7,706 nucleotides of DNA from Pseudomonadota bacterium (GTDB lineage: Bacteria; Pseudomonadota; Alphaproteobacteria; Rhizobiales; Devosiaceae). The notes below the pieces were generated by a model. The model was not told the DNA's origin. It searched no databases and saw only the letters and a program-made list of their open reading frames with translations. Below, piece by piece: positions 1 through 6,766 of the stretch. A program made the translations under genes and the position numbers. The stretch is taken from NCBI GenBank assembly GCA_023436745.1, contig JAEZHZ010000294.1, positions 1-7,706 of the forward strand, in the 5' to 3' direction. Each line of letters starts with the position of its first letter. Position 1 is the stretch's first letter.

Positions 1-1019
1 GTGGAATAGAGGCCCTGGCCAAAACTGATGCGCTGGGGTTCGCCGCCGCCGGCGCCCATCATGTAGATCTGGGGTGATCCACCACGGTCGGACTCGAATA
101 CGATGCGCGAGCCGTCGGGTGAGTACGATGGCCCGGTGTCGATGGCCGCGCCCGAGGTCAGCTGCATCGGCTGGCCGCCACCGCTCGACACCGAATAGAT
201 GTTGGTGGCGCCGCCCTGTTCCACCGAGAAGGCGACGGAGCCCCCGTCCGGCGAGAAACGTGGCGCGAAAGTCATTGCTCCCACCGAGGCGAGGCGCTGC
301 TGGCGTCCGGTCGAAAGCTGCAGCAGGTAGACCTGCGGATTGCCCTCGGCGAAGTTCATGTAGACGACCATGTCGCCGTTGGGCGAGAAACGTGGCGTCA
401 GCGCCATGGACGAACCATCGGTGAGGTAGGTCGCGTTGGCGCCGTCCTGGTCCATGATGGCGAGCCGGCGGACGCGGTTCGCCTTTGGCCCGCTTTCGGC
501 GACGTAGATCACCCGGGTATCGAAGTAGCCGGAGCCTCCCGTAAGGGCCTCGTAGATGGCGTCCGAGATCTGGGGCCCCACGCGCCGGTACGAGCCCGGG
601 TCCGTGTTGTAGCTGCGGCCCACGGCCTGCGCCCCCTGGCGGGTATCCCACACGCGCACCGACGAACTGATGGTCCCACCGCGCTCGACTGCACCCATGA
701 CCAGCGCATCGACGTTGACCTGCCGCCAGGTGTTGAAGTCCGGCGTGCTGTTGACGTCCCCCACCTGCACCGGCAACTGCGCCGGATCGAGAGGAACGAA
801 CAGGCCCGAGCGGCGCAGGTTGTTGCGCACGATCTCCGCGATCTCCCGGCCGAACGCCGGGTCTGCCGAAGCGAAGTCGGGAATGGCGATCGGCAGTGGG
901 CGAAAATTCGCGCCCTCAACGGTGATGCTAAGCTGCGCCGCGGCTTTCGACGCCGCGGCCATCGCGATCCCGCCTGCCAGGCCCAGCTTCAGGGCATTGC
1001 GCCGGGTAAGAAGGGTCAT
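1..1019 (-). CDS. tolB: TolB, periplasmic beta-propeller of the Tol-Pal system (3' end cut off by window edge)
   Basis: TolB is the periplasmic partner of Pal and TolA in the Tol-Pal envelope system. My translation gives 339 complete residues before the left edge; family members are usually about 430-450, so roughly 100 are missing. Residues 1-29 form a signal peptide with a twin-arginine start (TRRNALK), a hydrophobic stretch rich in Gly/Ala, and a likely cleavage after an Ala-rich segment ending AAAQ. Residues about 30-165 fit the TolB N-terminal domain. From about 170 there are WD40-like propeller blades with repeated FSPNGD, FSPDGG and YSPDGS motifs, and the typical TolB string SDRGGSPQIYMM at 310-321. 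The ATG at 1017-1019 has a GGAG seven bases upstream. The gene lies 61 bases after tolA, with a hairpin in the gap. Identity is near certain; the export route is inference. Confidence 0.96.
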   Translation of the reverse strand, partial: MTLLTRRNALKLGLAGGIAMAAASKAAAQLSITVEGANFRPLPIAIPDFASADPAFGREIAEIVRNNLRRSGLFVPLDPAQLPVQVGDVNSTPDFNTWRQVNVDALVMGAVERGGTISSSVRVWDTRQGAQAVGRSYNTDPGSYRRVGPQISDAIYEALTGGSGYFDTRVIYVAESGPKANRVRRLAIMDQDGANATYLTDGSSMALTPRFSPNGDMVVYMNFAEGNPQVYLLQLSTGRQQRLASVGAMTFAPRFSPDGGSVAFSVEQGGATNIYSVSSGGGQPMQLTSGAAIDTGPSYSPDGSRIVFESDRGGSPQIYMMGAGGGEPQRISFGQGLYS

Positions 1020-1036
1020 TCTCAATCTCCATTCCT

Positions 1037-1068
1037 GCCGTTGGCCAGCGATCTCATTGGCTGACGGC
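1037..1068 (-). other. Hairpin in the tolA-tolB gap, just upstream of the tolB ribosome binding site
   Basis: Seen directly: GCCGT (1037-1041) pairs with ACGGC (1064-1068), and GCCA (1044-1047) pairs with TGGC (1058-1061). The two stems are separated by a symmetric two-by-two mismatch and closed by a ten-base loop. No T-run follows on the minus strand, so it is not an intrinsic terminator. It ends six bases before the GGAG of tolB (1028-1031). It could affect tolB translation, or protect or cleave the mRNA between tolA and tolB. The function is inference, and such a structure can arise by chance in G+C-rich DNA. Confidence 0.4.
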
Positions 1069-1080
1069 GCTTTAAAGGCA

Positions 1081-2250
1081 TCACGGACGCAACGTGACGT
1101 TGATGTTCTGCCACTGGTCGTAGCTGGCAGCGGAAAGCATGTCGTAGGGGCCACAGCCCGCGACGGCGCTCACTGCCTTCTGTGCGACCGAAATGGCTTC
1201 CGGCTGCTGGCTGACCGACACGATCCGCGGCACGTCCGAGAGCGTCCCGTTCTGGCTGAGCCGCATGTTGACGACCACCTCGACCCCACTCGTCTGCTCG
1301 TTGGGCAACAGCACCCAGCACTGCTTGATGCGGGCAACAAGTGCCGCGATCTCGGTCTGGCTCAGCGTCGCTGCCGTGCCGGTGGTGGCCCCCAGGGTCG
1401 GCGAACCGCCCTGCCCTGTCGTCGCCCCGGTGGTCTGGTCCCGATTGATGATCGAGGAAATCTCGTCTGCAAGGTCGGCCAGCTCGTCCGGCGGGGCTGC
1501 GCGTTCGGCTTCCTTCTTGGCAGCCTCCGCCTGAGCAACACGCCGGCGTTCACGCTCGCGCTCCTCTTCCTCGCGGCGGCGGCGCTCCGCCTCGGCAAAC
1601 TCGCGGCGCTTCTGCTCGAGGTTTGCAGGCCGCTGCGCCGGCACCGGCGCATTCACGGCCGGCGTTTCCGGCTCAGGTTCGGCCACGGGCTGAGGTTCCG
1701 GCTCCGGCTGAGGCTCGGGGGTGGGTTCCGGCTCGGGCGTGGGCTCCGGCTCAGGAGCTGGTTCGGGCTCCGGCGCGGGCGCAGGTTCAGGAGGCGTTGG
1801 CCGGGTCATCGGCACCGGTGCCTCGCGTGGAGGCGCCGGCTCGGGCGGCGCAGGCTCAGGTTCCGGCTCCGGCGGTGGAGGAGGTTCTGGAATCGGCTCG
1901 GGCTCTGGTTCCGGCTCGGGCGGTGGCGATGGAGCGGGTGCGGTGTTGGTCACCGGCTGGGGCGTCGGGCGGTCCGCTGCCTGCGGCAACGGCTGGTTCT
2001 CCTCGGTCGTCCCGGTCGGCTGGGCCAGCTGGGCCTGCTGGTCATCCTCTACGGCCGAGGGTGTGGGTGTCTCGACCACTTCGCTGTCGAGCTGGCCGAC
2101 TCGAACACTGGAGATATCGGAAATGGGGATCAGGTCGACCGAGATCGTATCCACGGTCATCTCCATCGGCTCGGTCAACCCCAGGTTGACGAGCCCGATG
2201 GCGATGAGTGCCACATGCGCGACGATGGAAACGGTAAGGCCGGTCCGCAT
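1081..2250 (-). CDS. tolA: TolA, inner-membrane energy-coupling protein spanning the periplasm
   Basis: TolA transmits the proton-motive-force-driven motion of TolQR to TolB and Pal at the outer membrane. It has 389 residues. One N-terminal membrane helix lies at about 4-25 (domain I). A Pro/Glu-rich spacer covers about 107-197, and a charged segment full of Arg and Glu (211-252), probably helical, forms domain II. A Gly/Thr linker leads to a C-terminal domain of about 95 residues (296-389) with the ARIKQCW motif. Cys311 and Cys366 could form a disulfide, as in other TolA C-terminal domains. The ATG at 2248-2250 lies nine bases after the tolR stop, and the SD AGGA overlaps that stop. The Pro/Glu spacer resembles TonB, but operon position and the C-terminal domain point to TolA. 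The spacer is unlike the long Ala/Lys helix of enterobacterial TolA. Confidence 0.95.
   Translation of the reverse strand: MRTGLTVSIVAHVALIAIGLVNLGLTEPMEMTVDTISVDLIPISDISSVRVGQLDSEVVETPTPSAVEDDQQAQLAQPTGTTEENQPLPQAADRPTPQPVTNTAPAPSPPPEPEPEPEPIPEPPPPPEPEPEPAPPEPAPPREAPVPMTRPTPPEPAPAPEPEPAPEPEPTPEPEPTPEPQPEPEPQPVAEPEPETPAVNAPVPAQRPANLEQKRREFAEAERRRREEEERERERRRVAQAEAAKKEAERAAPPDELADLADEISSIINRDQTTGATTGQGGSPTLGATTGTAATLSQTEIAALVARIKQCWVLLPNEQTSGVEVVVNMRLSQNGTLSDVPRIVSVSQQPEAISVAQKAVSAVAGCGPYDMLSAASYDQWQNINVTLRP
1660..1932 (-). repeat. Low-complexity repeat encoding the Pro/Glu-rich spacer of TolA
   Basis: This stretch is built from variants of GGCTCCGG and GGTTCCGG on the plus strand, which read as Pro-Glu and Pro-Ala dipeptides in tolA (residues about 107-197). 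The near-repeats favour slippage and recombination, so length may differ between strains. The repeat also creates long spurious open frames on the other strand that would encode Gly/Ser or Arg/Leu/Gly polymers. In the protein, a Pro-rich stretch is expected to be extended and stiff, giving reach across the periplasm; that role is inference from TonB and TolA architecture. Confidence 0.85.
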
Positions 2251-2259
2251 TCGTCGGTC

Positions 2260-2706
2260 CTACTGCTCCGGTTGGGTGATCAGCCCGATCTTGGTGAAGC
2301 CTGCAGACGACAGCAGGCCCATGACTCGCATGACGGAGCCGTAGTTGGCGGTGGTGTCACCGCGCACATAGATGCGGTCCTCGGTCCCGCCAGTGGTAAG
2401 TCCCGTGATCGTGCTCACGAGGCTCGCCTCGGAGACGGGGGTTTCATCCACGAAGATCGACCCGCCCGGATCGACCGACACCGTGATAGGCCGGGCCTGG
2501 CTCGGCATCTCGCTGGCCGCCGTCTTCGGCAGGTCGATCGGCACACCCGCGGTCATCATCGGCGCGGCGACCATGAAGATGATCAGCAGCACGAGCATGA
2601 CGTCCACCATCGGCGTGACGTTGATCTCGCTCATGACCGCCCGGCTCTTTCGCCGGCGTCGGCGGCCACCGCCGCCTCCTCCGCCTGCAGCCACGCCCAT
2701 GCCCAT
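2260..2706 (-). CDS. tolR: TolR, ExbD/TolR-family subunit of the Tol motor
   Basis: TolR sits in the inner membrane with TolQ and couples proton flow to TolA. It has 148 residues. The start is unusual: MGMGVAA, then seven Gly (8-14), five Arg (15-19) and Lys20, which makes a strongly positive cytoplasmic tail. The conserved block SEINVTPMVDVMLVLLIIF follows. Its membrane helix spans about 34-52 and carries Asp35, which aligns with the proton-carrying Asp23 of E. coli TolR. The periplasmic ExbD-like domain fills the remainder. The ATG at 2704-2706 lies one base after the tolQ stop, with GGAG (2715-2718) inside the end of tolQ. A second in-frame ATG lies two codons downstream, but the SD spacing fits the first better. 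Tight packing with tolQ suggests translational coupling. Confidence 0.96.
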   Translation of the reverse strand: MGMGVAAGGGGGGGRRRRRKSRAVMSEINVTPMVDVMLVLLIIFMVAAPMMTAGVPIDLPKTAASEMPSQARPITVSVDPGGSIFVDETPVSEASLVSTITGLTTGGTEDRIYVRGDTTANYGSVMRVMGLLSSAGFTKIGLITQPEQ

Positions 2707-2707
2707 G

Positions 2708-3418
<711 letters not shown>

Positions 3419-3596
3419 GTCTTGATCCTTTTGGCCCGGCTCCGGCTGTCCGACCCGCATGCTTGGGGCGATGGGGTCCAAATCTGTCAAAATTAAGAGA
3501 AATCTGCTGGTTCACGGGGCTGTGCGCCCCCTGCAGTCCAACCGACTCTCTCTGCCGGGATTATGGTCAAGAGATGGTTAACAAAGCGTCGGCGCC
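3419..3596 (-). promoter_or_regulatory. Non-coding gap before tolQ, likely carrying the tolQRAB promoter
   Basis: This 178-base gap is the largest in the minus-strand gene block, and its A+T content is visibly higher than its surroundings. On the minus strand it contains a CtrA-like site (3566-3581, listed separately). A CATAAT (3565-3560) resembles a -10 box but has no good -35 at normal spacing. A perfect TTGACA (3490-3485) lies about 70 bases before the tolQ start but lacks a good -10 partner. A short GGGGC/GCCCC hairpin lies at 3516-3530. No intrinsic terminator is seen, so read-through from ybgC is possible. The presence of a promoter here is inference. Confidence 0.45.
3566..3581 (-). 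promoter_or_regulatory. Candidate CtrA-binding site upstream of tolQ
   Basis: The minus strand reads TTAACCATCTCTTGAC, that is TTAA-N7-TTGAC, one base from the alphaproteobacterial CtrA consensus TTAA-N7-TTAAC. The first half is TTAACCAT, a form often seen in Hyphomicrobiales CtrA sites. It lies about 150 bases before the tolQ start and abuts a CATAAT. CtrA is the cell-cycle response regulator of this class, and Tol-Pal works at the division site, so the pairing makes sense. With one mismatch, chance occurrence cannot be excluded. Confidence 0.4.
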
Positions 3597-3992
3597 CTAG
3601 CTCCGCAACCGCTCGAGTAGCGCTTTAGGCAGCCGGGTGGCTCCACCACCGATGCGAACAGCCGCAACCACGACCCGCGCCTGGGTGAGCACCCTGTCGC
3701 CTCGAGTGACGGACTGGGAAAGCATCAGACGGGCGCCACTGCTTTCCACCACCGCCGTCTCGACGCAGAGCAGGTCGTCGATCCGCGCCGCGGCTTCGAA
3801 GTCGATCTCCATGGATCGAACCGCAAAGGCGAGGCCCTGCTCGGCAAGTTCCGCGTGATACACCCCAAGGTCGCGCAGGAATTCTGTGCGGCCGCGCTCG
3901 AAGAACTTGAGATACGCAGCATGATAGACGAAGCCCGAGAAATCGGTGTCCTCGTAGTAGATGCGGACATGCATCCGGTGCGTTTCAGGCAT
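3597..3992 (-). CDS. ybgC: YbgC-type acyl-CoA thioesterase, hotdog fold, Tol-Pal associated
   Basis: YbgC is a cytoplasmic hotdog-fold thioesterase of the 4-hydroxybenzoyl-CoA thioesterase family that hydrolyses acyl-CoA and is nearly always encoded at the head of tol-pal clusters; its exact cellular role there is unsettled. The 131 residues match the usual family length. The signature YYEDTDFSGFVYHAAYLKFF at 12-31 contains the likely catalytic Asp17, Gly20 and His24, followed by the typical ERGRTEFLR. The ATG at 3990-3992 starts nine bases after the Nudix stop with only a weak SD (GAG), so expression may rely on coupling to the upstream gene. It ends in TAG, 178 bases before tolQ. Identity is firm. 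Confidence 0.95.
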   Translation of the reverse strand: MPETHRMHVRIYYEDTDFSGFVYHAAYLKFFERGRTEFLRDLGVYHAELAEQGLAFAVRSMEIDFEAAARIDDLLCVETAVVESSGARLMLSQSVTRGDRVLTQARVVVAAVRIGGGATRLPKALLERLRS

Positions 3993-4001
3993 CGACAGAT
4001 C

Positions 4002-4526
4002 TCACGGGGCGGAGACGGCACCACCCGACGCCTGGCGCTCGTCATGGACGATGTGGGTCAGGCTCTCGGGAAGGTTCTCGAGGAAACCCGGCAGCCAGCG
4101 CGGCAGCAGGTTCATGGCTGCAAGCGCTCCGCCGGAGAGTGGAACCCAGAAGTTCGACAGCACGTGCCCTTCATCTTCCCGAACCAGCCACGGCGCCTTG
4201 CCGTCGGGCACGGCGTAGTCCGGCAGCGCTGCCCGGTAGAACAGGCCGATCTCGTGGAAGTCCTCTCCCGAACGGTGGTAGAAGCTCTCCGAAGTGGCAA
4301 CCAGCGGCCCGACGGTGCCGGGCATGCCGAGTTCCTCCTCGATCTCCCTCGCCAGTGCCGGACCGCTTGCCTCGCCAAGCTCGACCCGCCCGCCCGGCAG
4401 CATGACATAGTCGTCATCATCCTCGCGGGAGACCAGCACGTGCCCATCGGCAATAATCACCGCCGCAACACGATAGTTGAAGCGCTGCCGGCCGACTGGA
4501 AAGCTGAGCACATGGCGTTCAGTCAC
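4002..4526 (-). CDS. Nudix hydrolase, substrate unknown, embedded between ruvB and ybgC
   Basis: Nudix enzymes cleave nucleoside diphosphates linked to another moiety, using a metal-binding helix. This 174-residue protein has an exact Nudix box, GX5EX7REUXEEXGU, at residues 46-68 (Gly46, Glu52, Arg60, Glu61, Glu64, Glu65, Gly67, Met68), so the metal site is intact. A beta-strand region (RVAAVIIADGHVLV) precedes it. The C-terminal third holds FWVPL and a Leu/Pro-rich tail whose family I cannot name. The start is GTG at 4524-4526, overlapping the ruvB stop by four bases, with GAGGAG eight bases upstream. No in-frame ATG competes. The position after ruvCAB hints at nucleotide-pool cleaning or repair, and the position before ybgC hints at a CoA-related substrate; neither can be decided from sequence. 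Confidence 0.9.
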   Translation of the reverse strand: MTERHVLSFPVGRQRFNYRVAAVIIADGHVLVSREDDDDYVMLPGGRVELGEASGPALAREIEEELGMPGTVGPLVATSESFYHRSGEDFHEIGLFYRAALPDYAVPDGKAPWLVREDEGHVLSNFWVPLSGGALAAMNLLPRWLPGFLENLPESLTHIVHDERQASGGAVSAP

Positions 4527-5560
4527 TCTTCCGGCTCCTCGAACAACGAGCTTTGCTGGCCAGCGAACCCCTGTGGAACGCTGCGGCCCAGGTGCTGGAA
4601 CGCCAGCGCGGTCAACATGCGGCCGCGTGGCGTGCGCTGAATGAAGCCCTGCTGCAGCAGATACGGCTCGACGATCTCCTCGATGGCGTCGCGCGGCTCG
4701 CTGAGTGCGGCAGCGATCGTCTCGATGCCGACTGGCCCGCCGCCATAGAAGTCGGCGATGGTGGTGAGGTATCGGCGGTCGAGTTGGTCAAGTCCGCGTG
4801 CATCGACATCGAGGCGCAGCAGCGCCTTGTCCGCGATTGACCTCGTCACTTCTGCGGCCCCGTCGACCAGCGCGAAGTCGGTCACCCGGCGCAGGAGTCG
4901 TCCAGCGATGCGGGGCGTTCCGCGCGAACGGCGGGCAATCTCCATCGCTCCGTCCGGAGCCATCGGCATACCGAGCAGGCGTGCGCCACGGGTCACGATC
5001 TGGACCAGTTCCTCGGGCGTGTAGAAGTTGAGCCGCACGGGGATGCCGAAGCGATCCCGCAGAGGCGTCGTCAGCAATCCGGCGCGGGTCGTCGCCCCCA
5101 CGAGGGTAAAGCGCGCAAGATCGATCCGTACCGAACGAGCCGACGGTCCTTCCCCGATAATCAGGTCCAGCTGGAAATCTTCCATCGCCGGATAAAGCAC
5201 TTCTTCGATCGCCGGGTTCAGCCGATGGATCTCGTCGATGAACAGCACGTCGCGCTCTTCAAGGTTGGTGAGCAACGCCGCGAGGTCGCCCGCCTTGGCG
5301 ATAACCGGGCCAGACGTCGCGCGGAACCCCACGCCCAGTTCCTTGGCGATGATCTGCGCGAGCGTCGTCTTGCCGAGGCCCGGTGGACCGACGAACAGCA
5401 CATGGTCGAGTGCCGCTCCACGTTGCCGCGCCGCCTGGATGAACACTTCGAGGTTGGCCCGGGCTGCCGCCTGCCCGACGAAGTCGTTGAAGCCGGAAGG
5501 ACGCAGCGAGACATCCAGCGGATCGTCCCTGCCGGCCGTTGCGGAAGTCAGCGAGGTCAC
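4523..5560 (-). CDS. ruvB: RuvB, Holliday-junction branch-migration ATPase
   Basis: RuvB hexamers are recruited by RuvA to Holliday junctions and pump DNA by ATP hydrolysis. The 345 residues match the family. Walker A GPPGLGKTT is at 58-66 and Walker B with LFIDEIHRL at 106-114 (Asp109, Glu110). Sensor 1 GATTRAG is at 155-161, the PLRDRFG arginine-finger loop at 166-172, and sensor 2 RGTPRIAGRLLRR at 213-225. A C-terminal winged helix carries GFIQRTPRGR at 305-314. The last 15 residues (from about 331) are an acidic tail with SSLFEEPEE. The start is GTG at 5558-5560, inside the ruvA stop (GTGA overlap), with GGAG eight bases upstream. All catalytic elements are intact. Confidence 0.98.
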   Translation of the reverse strand: MTSLTSATAGRDDPLDVSLRPSGFNDFVGQAAARANLEVFIQAARQRGAALDHVLFVGPPGLGKTTLAQIIAKELGVGFRATSGPVIAKAGDLAALLTNLEERDVLFIDEIHRLNPAIEEVLYPAMEDFQLDLIIGEGPSARSVRIDLARFTLVGATTRAGLLTTPLRDRFGIPVRLNFYTPEELVQIVTRGARLLGMPMAPDGAMEIARRSRGTPRIAGRLLRRVTDFALVDGAAEVTRSIADKALLRLDVDARGLDQLDRRYLTTIADFYGGGPVGIETIAAALSEPRDAIEEIVEPYLLQQGFIQRTPRGRMLTALAFQHLGRSVPQGFAGQQSSLFEEPEE

Positions 5561-6174
5561 GCGCTCAACTCCCTCAGCCCGAGGCGGATCAGTTTCTCGG
5601 TGGCCGTTCCATCACCCTCGCGGGCAACGATCCGGGCCACCGCGGCCGAAGCCTGGGCATTCTGGTAGCCGAGATTGACCAGCGCGGACACGGCATCGGC
5701 AATGTTGCCGCTGGCGACGCCTTCGCCGAGCGCGGCCTGCAACCCGAGCGTGCCGGCATCCACGCTGCCGATCGCCGGCACCTTGCCCTTGAGCTCGGTG
5801 ACAAGCCGCAGCGCAAGTTTCGGGCCGACCCCGTTGGCGCGACCGATCATCGCCTTGTCCTGCAGCGCCACCGCGCTCGACAGCTCCGAGGGAGACAGCG
5901 CCGACAGGATCGACAGGGCCACGCGCGCGCCAACACCCTGCACTGTCATCAACAGGTTGAACCAGGCCTTCTCCGCCTCCGTCGCGAAACCGTAGAGACG
6001 GATCAGGTCCTCGCGCACCACCGTCTCGATGAACACTACCGTCGCCTCGCCCACCCTCGGCAACGCCTGCAGCGTGCGTGAGTAGCAGAAGGCTTCAAAA
6101 CAGACGCCGCCGCAGTCGATCAGCACGACGTCCTCGCCGAAGCTGTCGACGAGCCCCTTGAGCTTGCCGATCAT
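5557..6174 (-). CDS. ruvA: RuvA, Holliday-junction recognition subunit
   Basis: RuvA tetramers bind four-way junctions and load RuvB. The 205 residues match the family. The OB-fold domain I is at about 1-65 and includes the acidic pin Glu55-Asp56 (VREDLIRLYGF), in the same position as in E. coli. Domain II has two helix-hairpin-helix motifs, VQGVGARVAL at 78-87 and ANGVGPKLAL at 113-122. A flexible linker leads to the RuvB-binding domain III (about 155-205). The ATG at 6172-6174 overlaps the ruvC stop as ATGA, with GAGGG seven bases upstream. The opening MIGKLKG and the wording around both hairpins look like Hyphomicrobiales RuvA, one basis for the taxonomic guess. Confidence 0.98.
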   Translation of the reverse strand: MIGKLKGLVDSFGEDVVLIDCGGVCFEAFCYSRTLQALPRVGEATVVFIETVVREDLIRLYGFATEAEKAWFNLLMTVQGVGARVALSILSALSPSELSSAVALQDKAMIGRANGVGPKLALRLVTELKGKVPAIGSVDAGTLGLQAALGEGVASGNIADAVSALVNLGYQNAQASAAVARIVAREGDGTATEKLIRLGLRELSA

Positions 6175-6677
6175 GCCAGCGCCCTCAACCGCCGCGCGGC
6201 CACCCGGTGATGGGCATGACAGATGGCGATCGCAAGCGCGTCGCCGGCGTCGGCGCCGCTGAAGCTGGCAGTCGGCAACAGCGTTCGCACCATCATCTGC
6301 ACCTGATCCTTTTCGGCGTGGCCCGTGCCGACGACGGATTTCTTCACGAGATTGGCGGCATACTCGCCCACCGGAATCCCCCGGGCGGCGGGCGTGACCA
6401 GTGCCACCCCACGCGCCTGCCCGAGGATCAGCGCCGATCGTGCGCCCTGATTGACGAACGTCTCCTCGACCGCTGCCTCAACAGGCTCGAACTGGTCAAG
6501 CACCCCGGCAAGCCCCGCCATCAGCGCCGAAAGCCGCTCTGCCAGCGAGCCCGTGACCGGCGGGGTGATGGTTCCCGCGGCGATGAAACGCAGCCGGGTC
6601 CCCTCGCTGTCGATGATGCCCCAGCCGCAGCGTCGCAGGCCTGGGTCGATGCCGATGATTCGTGTGGCGTCACTCAT
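6171..6677 (-). CDS. ruvC: RuvC, Holliday-junction resolvase
   Basis: RuvC is the dimeric nuclease that cuts Holliday junctions held by RuvAB. I start it at the ATG 6675-6677 (168 residues, normal length). The frame is open to 6791, but the extra 38 residues (Cys/Trp/Phe-rich) do not belong to the family and would run over the regulatory palindromes. The catalytic acidic residues are all present: Asp11 in GIDPG, Glu71 in AAVEETF, and Asp143 and Asp146 in ADAGDALAIAICH. LGQARG at 85-90 is also typical. The SD is modest (GGA seven bases or less upstream). It is first of the coupled run ruvC-ruvA-ruvB-Nudix, so its promoter should lie in 6678-6836. Confidence 0.97.
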   Translation of the reverse strand: MSDATRIIGIDPGLRRCGWGIIDSEGTRLRFIAAGTITPPVTGSLAERLSALMAGLAGVLDQFEPVEAAVEETFVNQGARSALILGQARGVALVTPAARGIPVGEYAANLVKKSVVGTGHAEKDQVQMMVRTLLPTASFSGADAGDALAIAICHAHHRVAARRLRALA

Positions 6678-6721
6678 GTTCCATCCATAGGCCGATGGCG
6701 GGAACCTACCAAGCCAGAAGT

Positions 6722-6736
6722 GAACAAACCAGCAAC
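6722..6736 (-). promoter_or_regulatory. Candidate LexA (SOS) box upstream of ruvC, one mismatch
   Basis: The plus strand reads GAACAAACCAGCAAC, which is GAAC-N7-CAAC; the alphaproteobacterial LexA site is the direct repeat GAAC-N7-GAAC (GTTC-N7-GTTC on the other strand). It lies 45-59 bases before the ruvC start, a sensible operator position. The left part also belongs to an inverted repeat, GAACAAA (6722-6728) with TTTGTTC (6743-6749). The ruv genes are SOS-controlled in many bacteria. One core base is wrong, so this is a weak candidate. Confidence 0.35.
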
Positions 6737-6766
6737 TGCGGATTTGTTCGAGACAATAGCTAAAAA

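Noticed and set aside
1081..2250. TonB as an alternative identity for the Pro/Glu-rich protein
   Set aside because: The gene lies between tolR and tolB, and the C-terminal domain with ARIKQCW and two Cys fits TolA and not TonB.
1721..2344. A plus-strand frame encoding Gly-Ser repeats
   Set aside because: It is the complement of the Pro/Glu repeat of tolA in another frame; there is no recognisable protein and no SD of note.
3419..3490. An N-terminal extension of TolQ from a TTG
   Set aside because: The ATG at 3418 has a good SD and gives the usual TolQ length. The added 24 residues have no family match, and the TTG is part of a TTGACA that could be a -35 element.
3516..3530. GGGGC/GCCCC hairpin as a terminator between ybgC and tolQ
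   Set aside because: The stem has only five pairs and no T-run follows on either strand.
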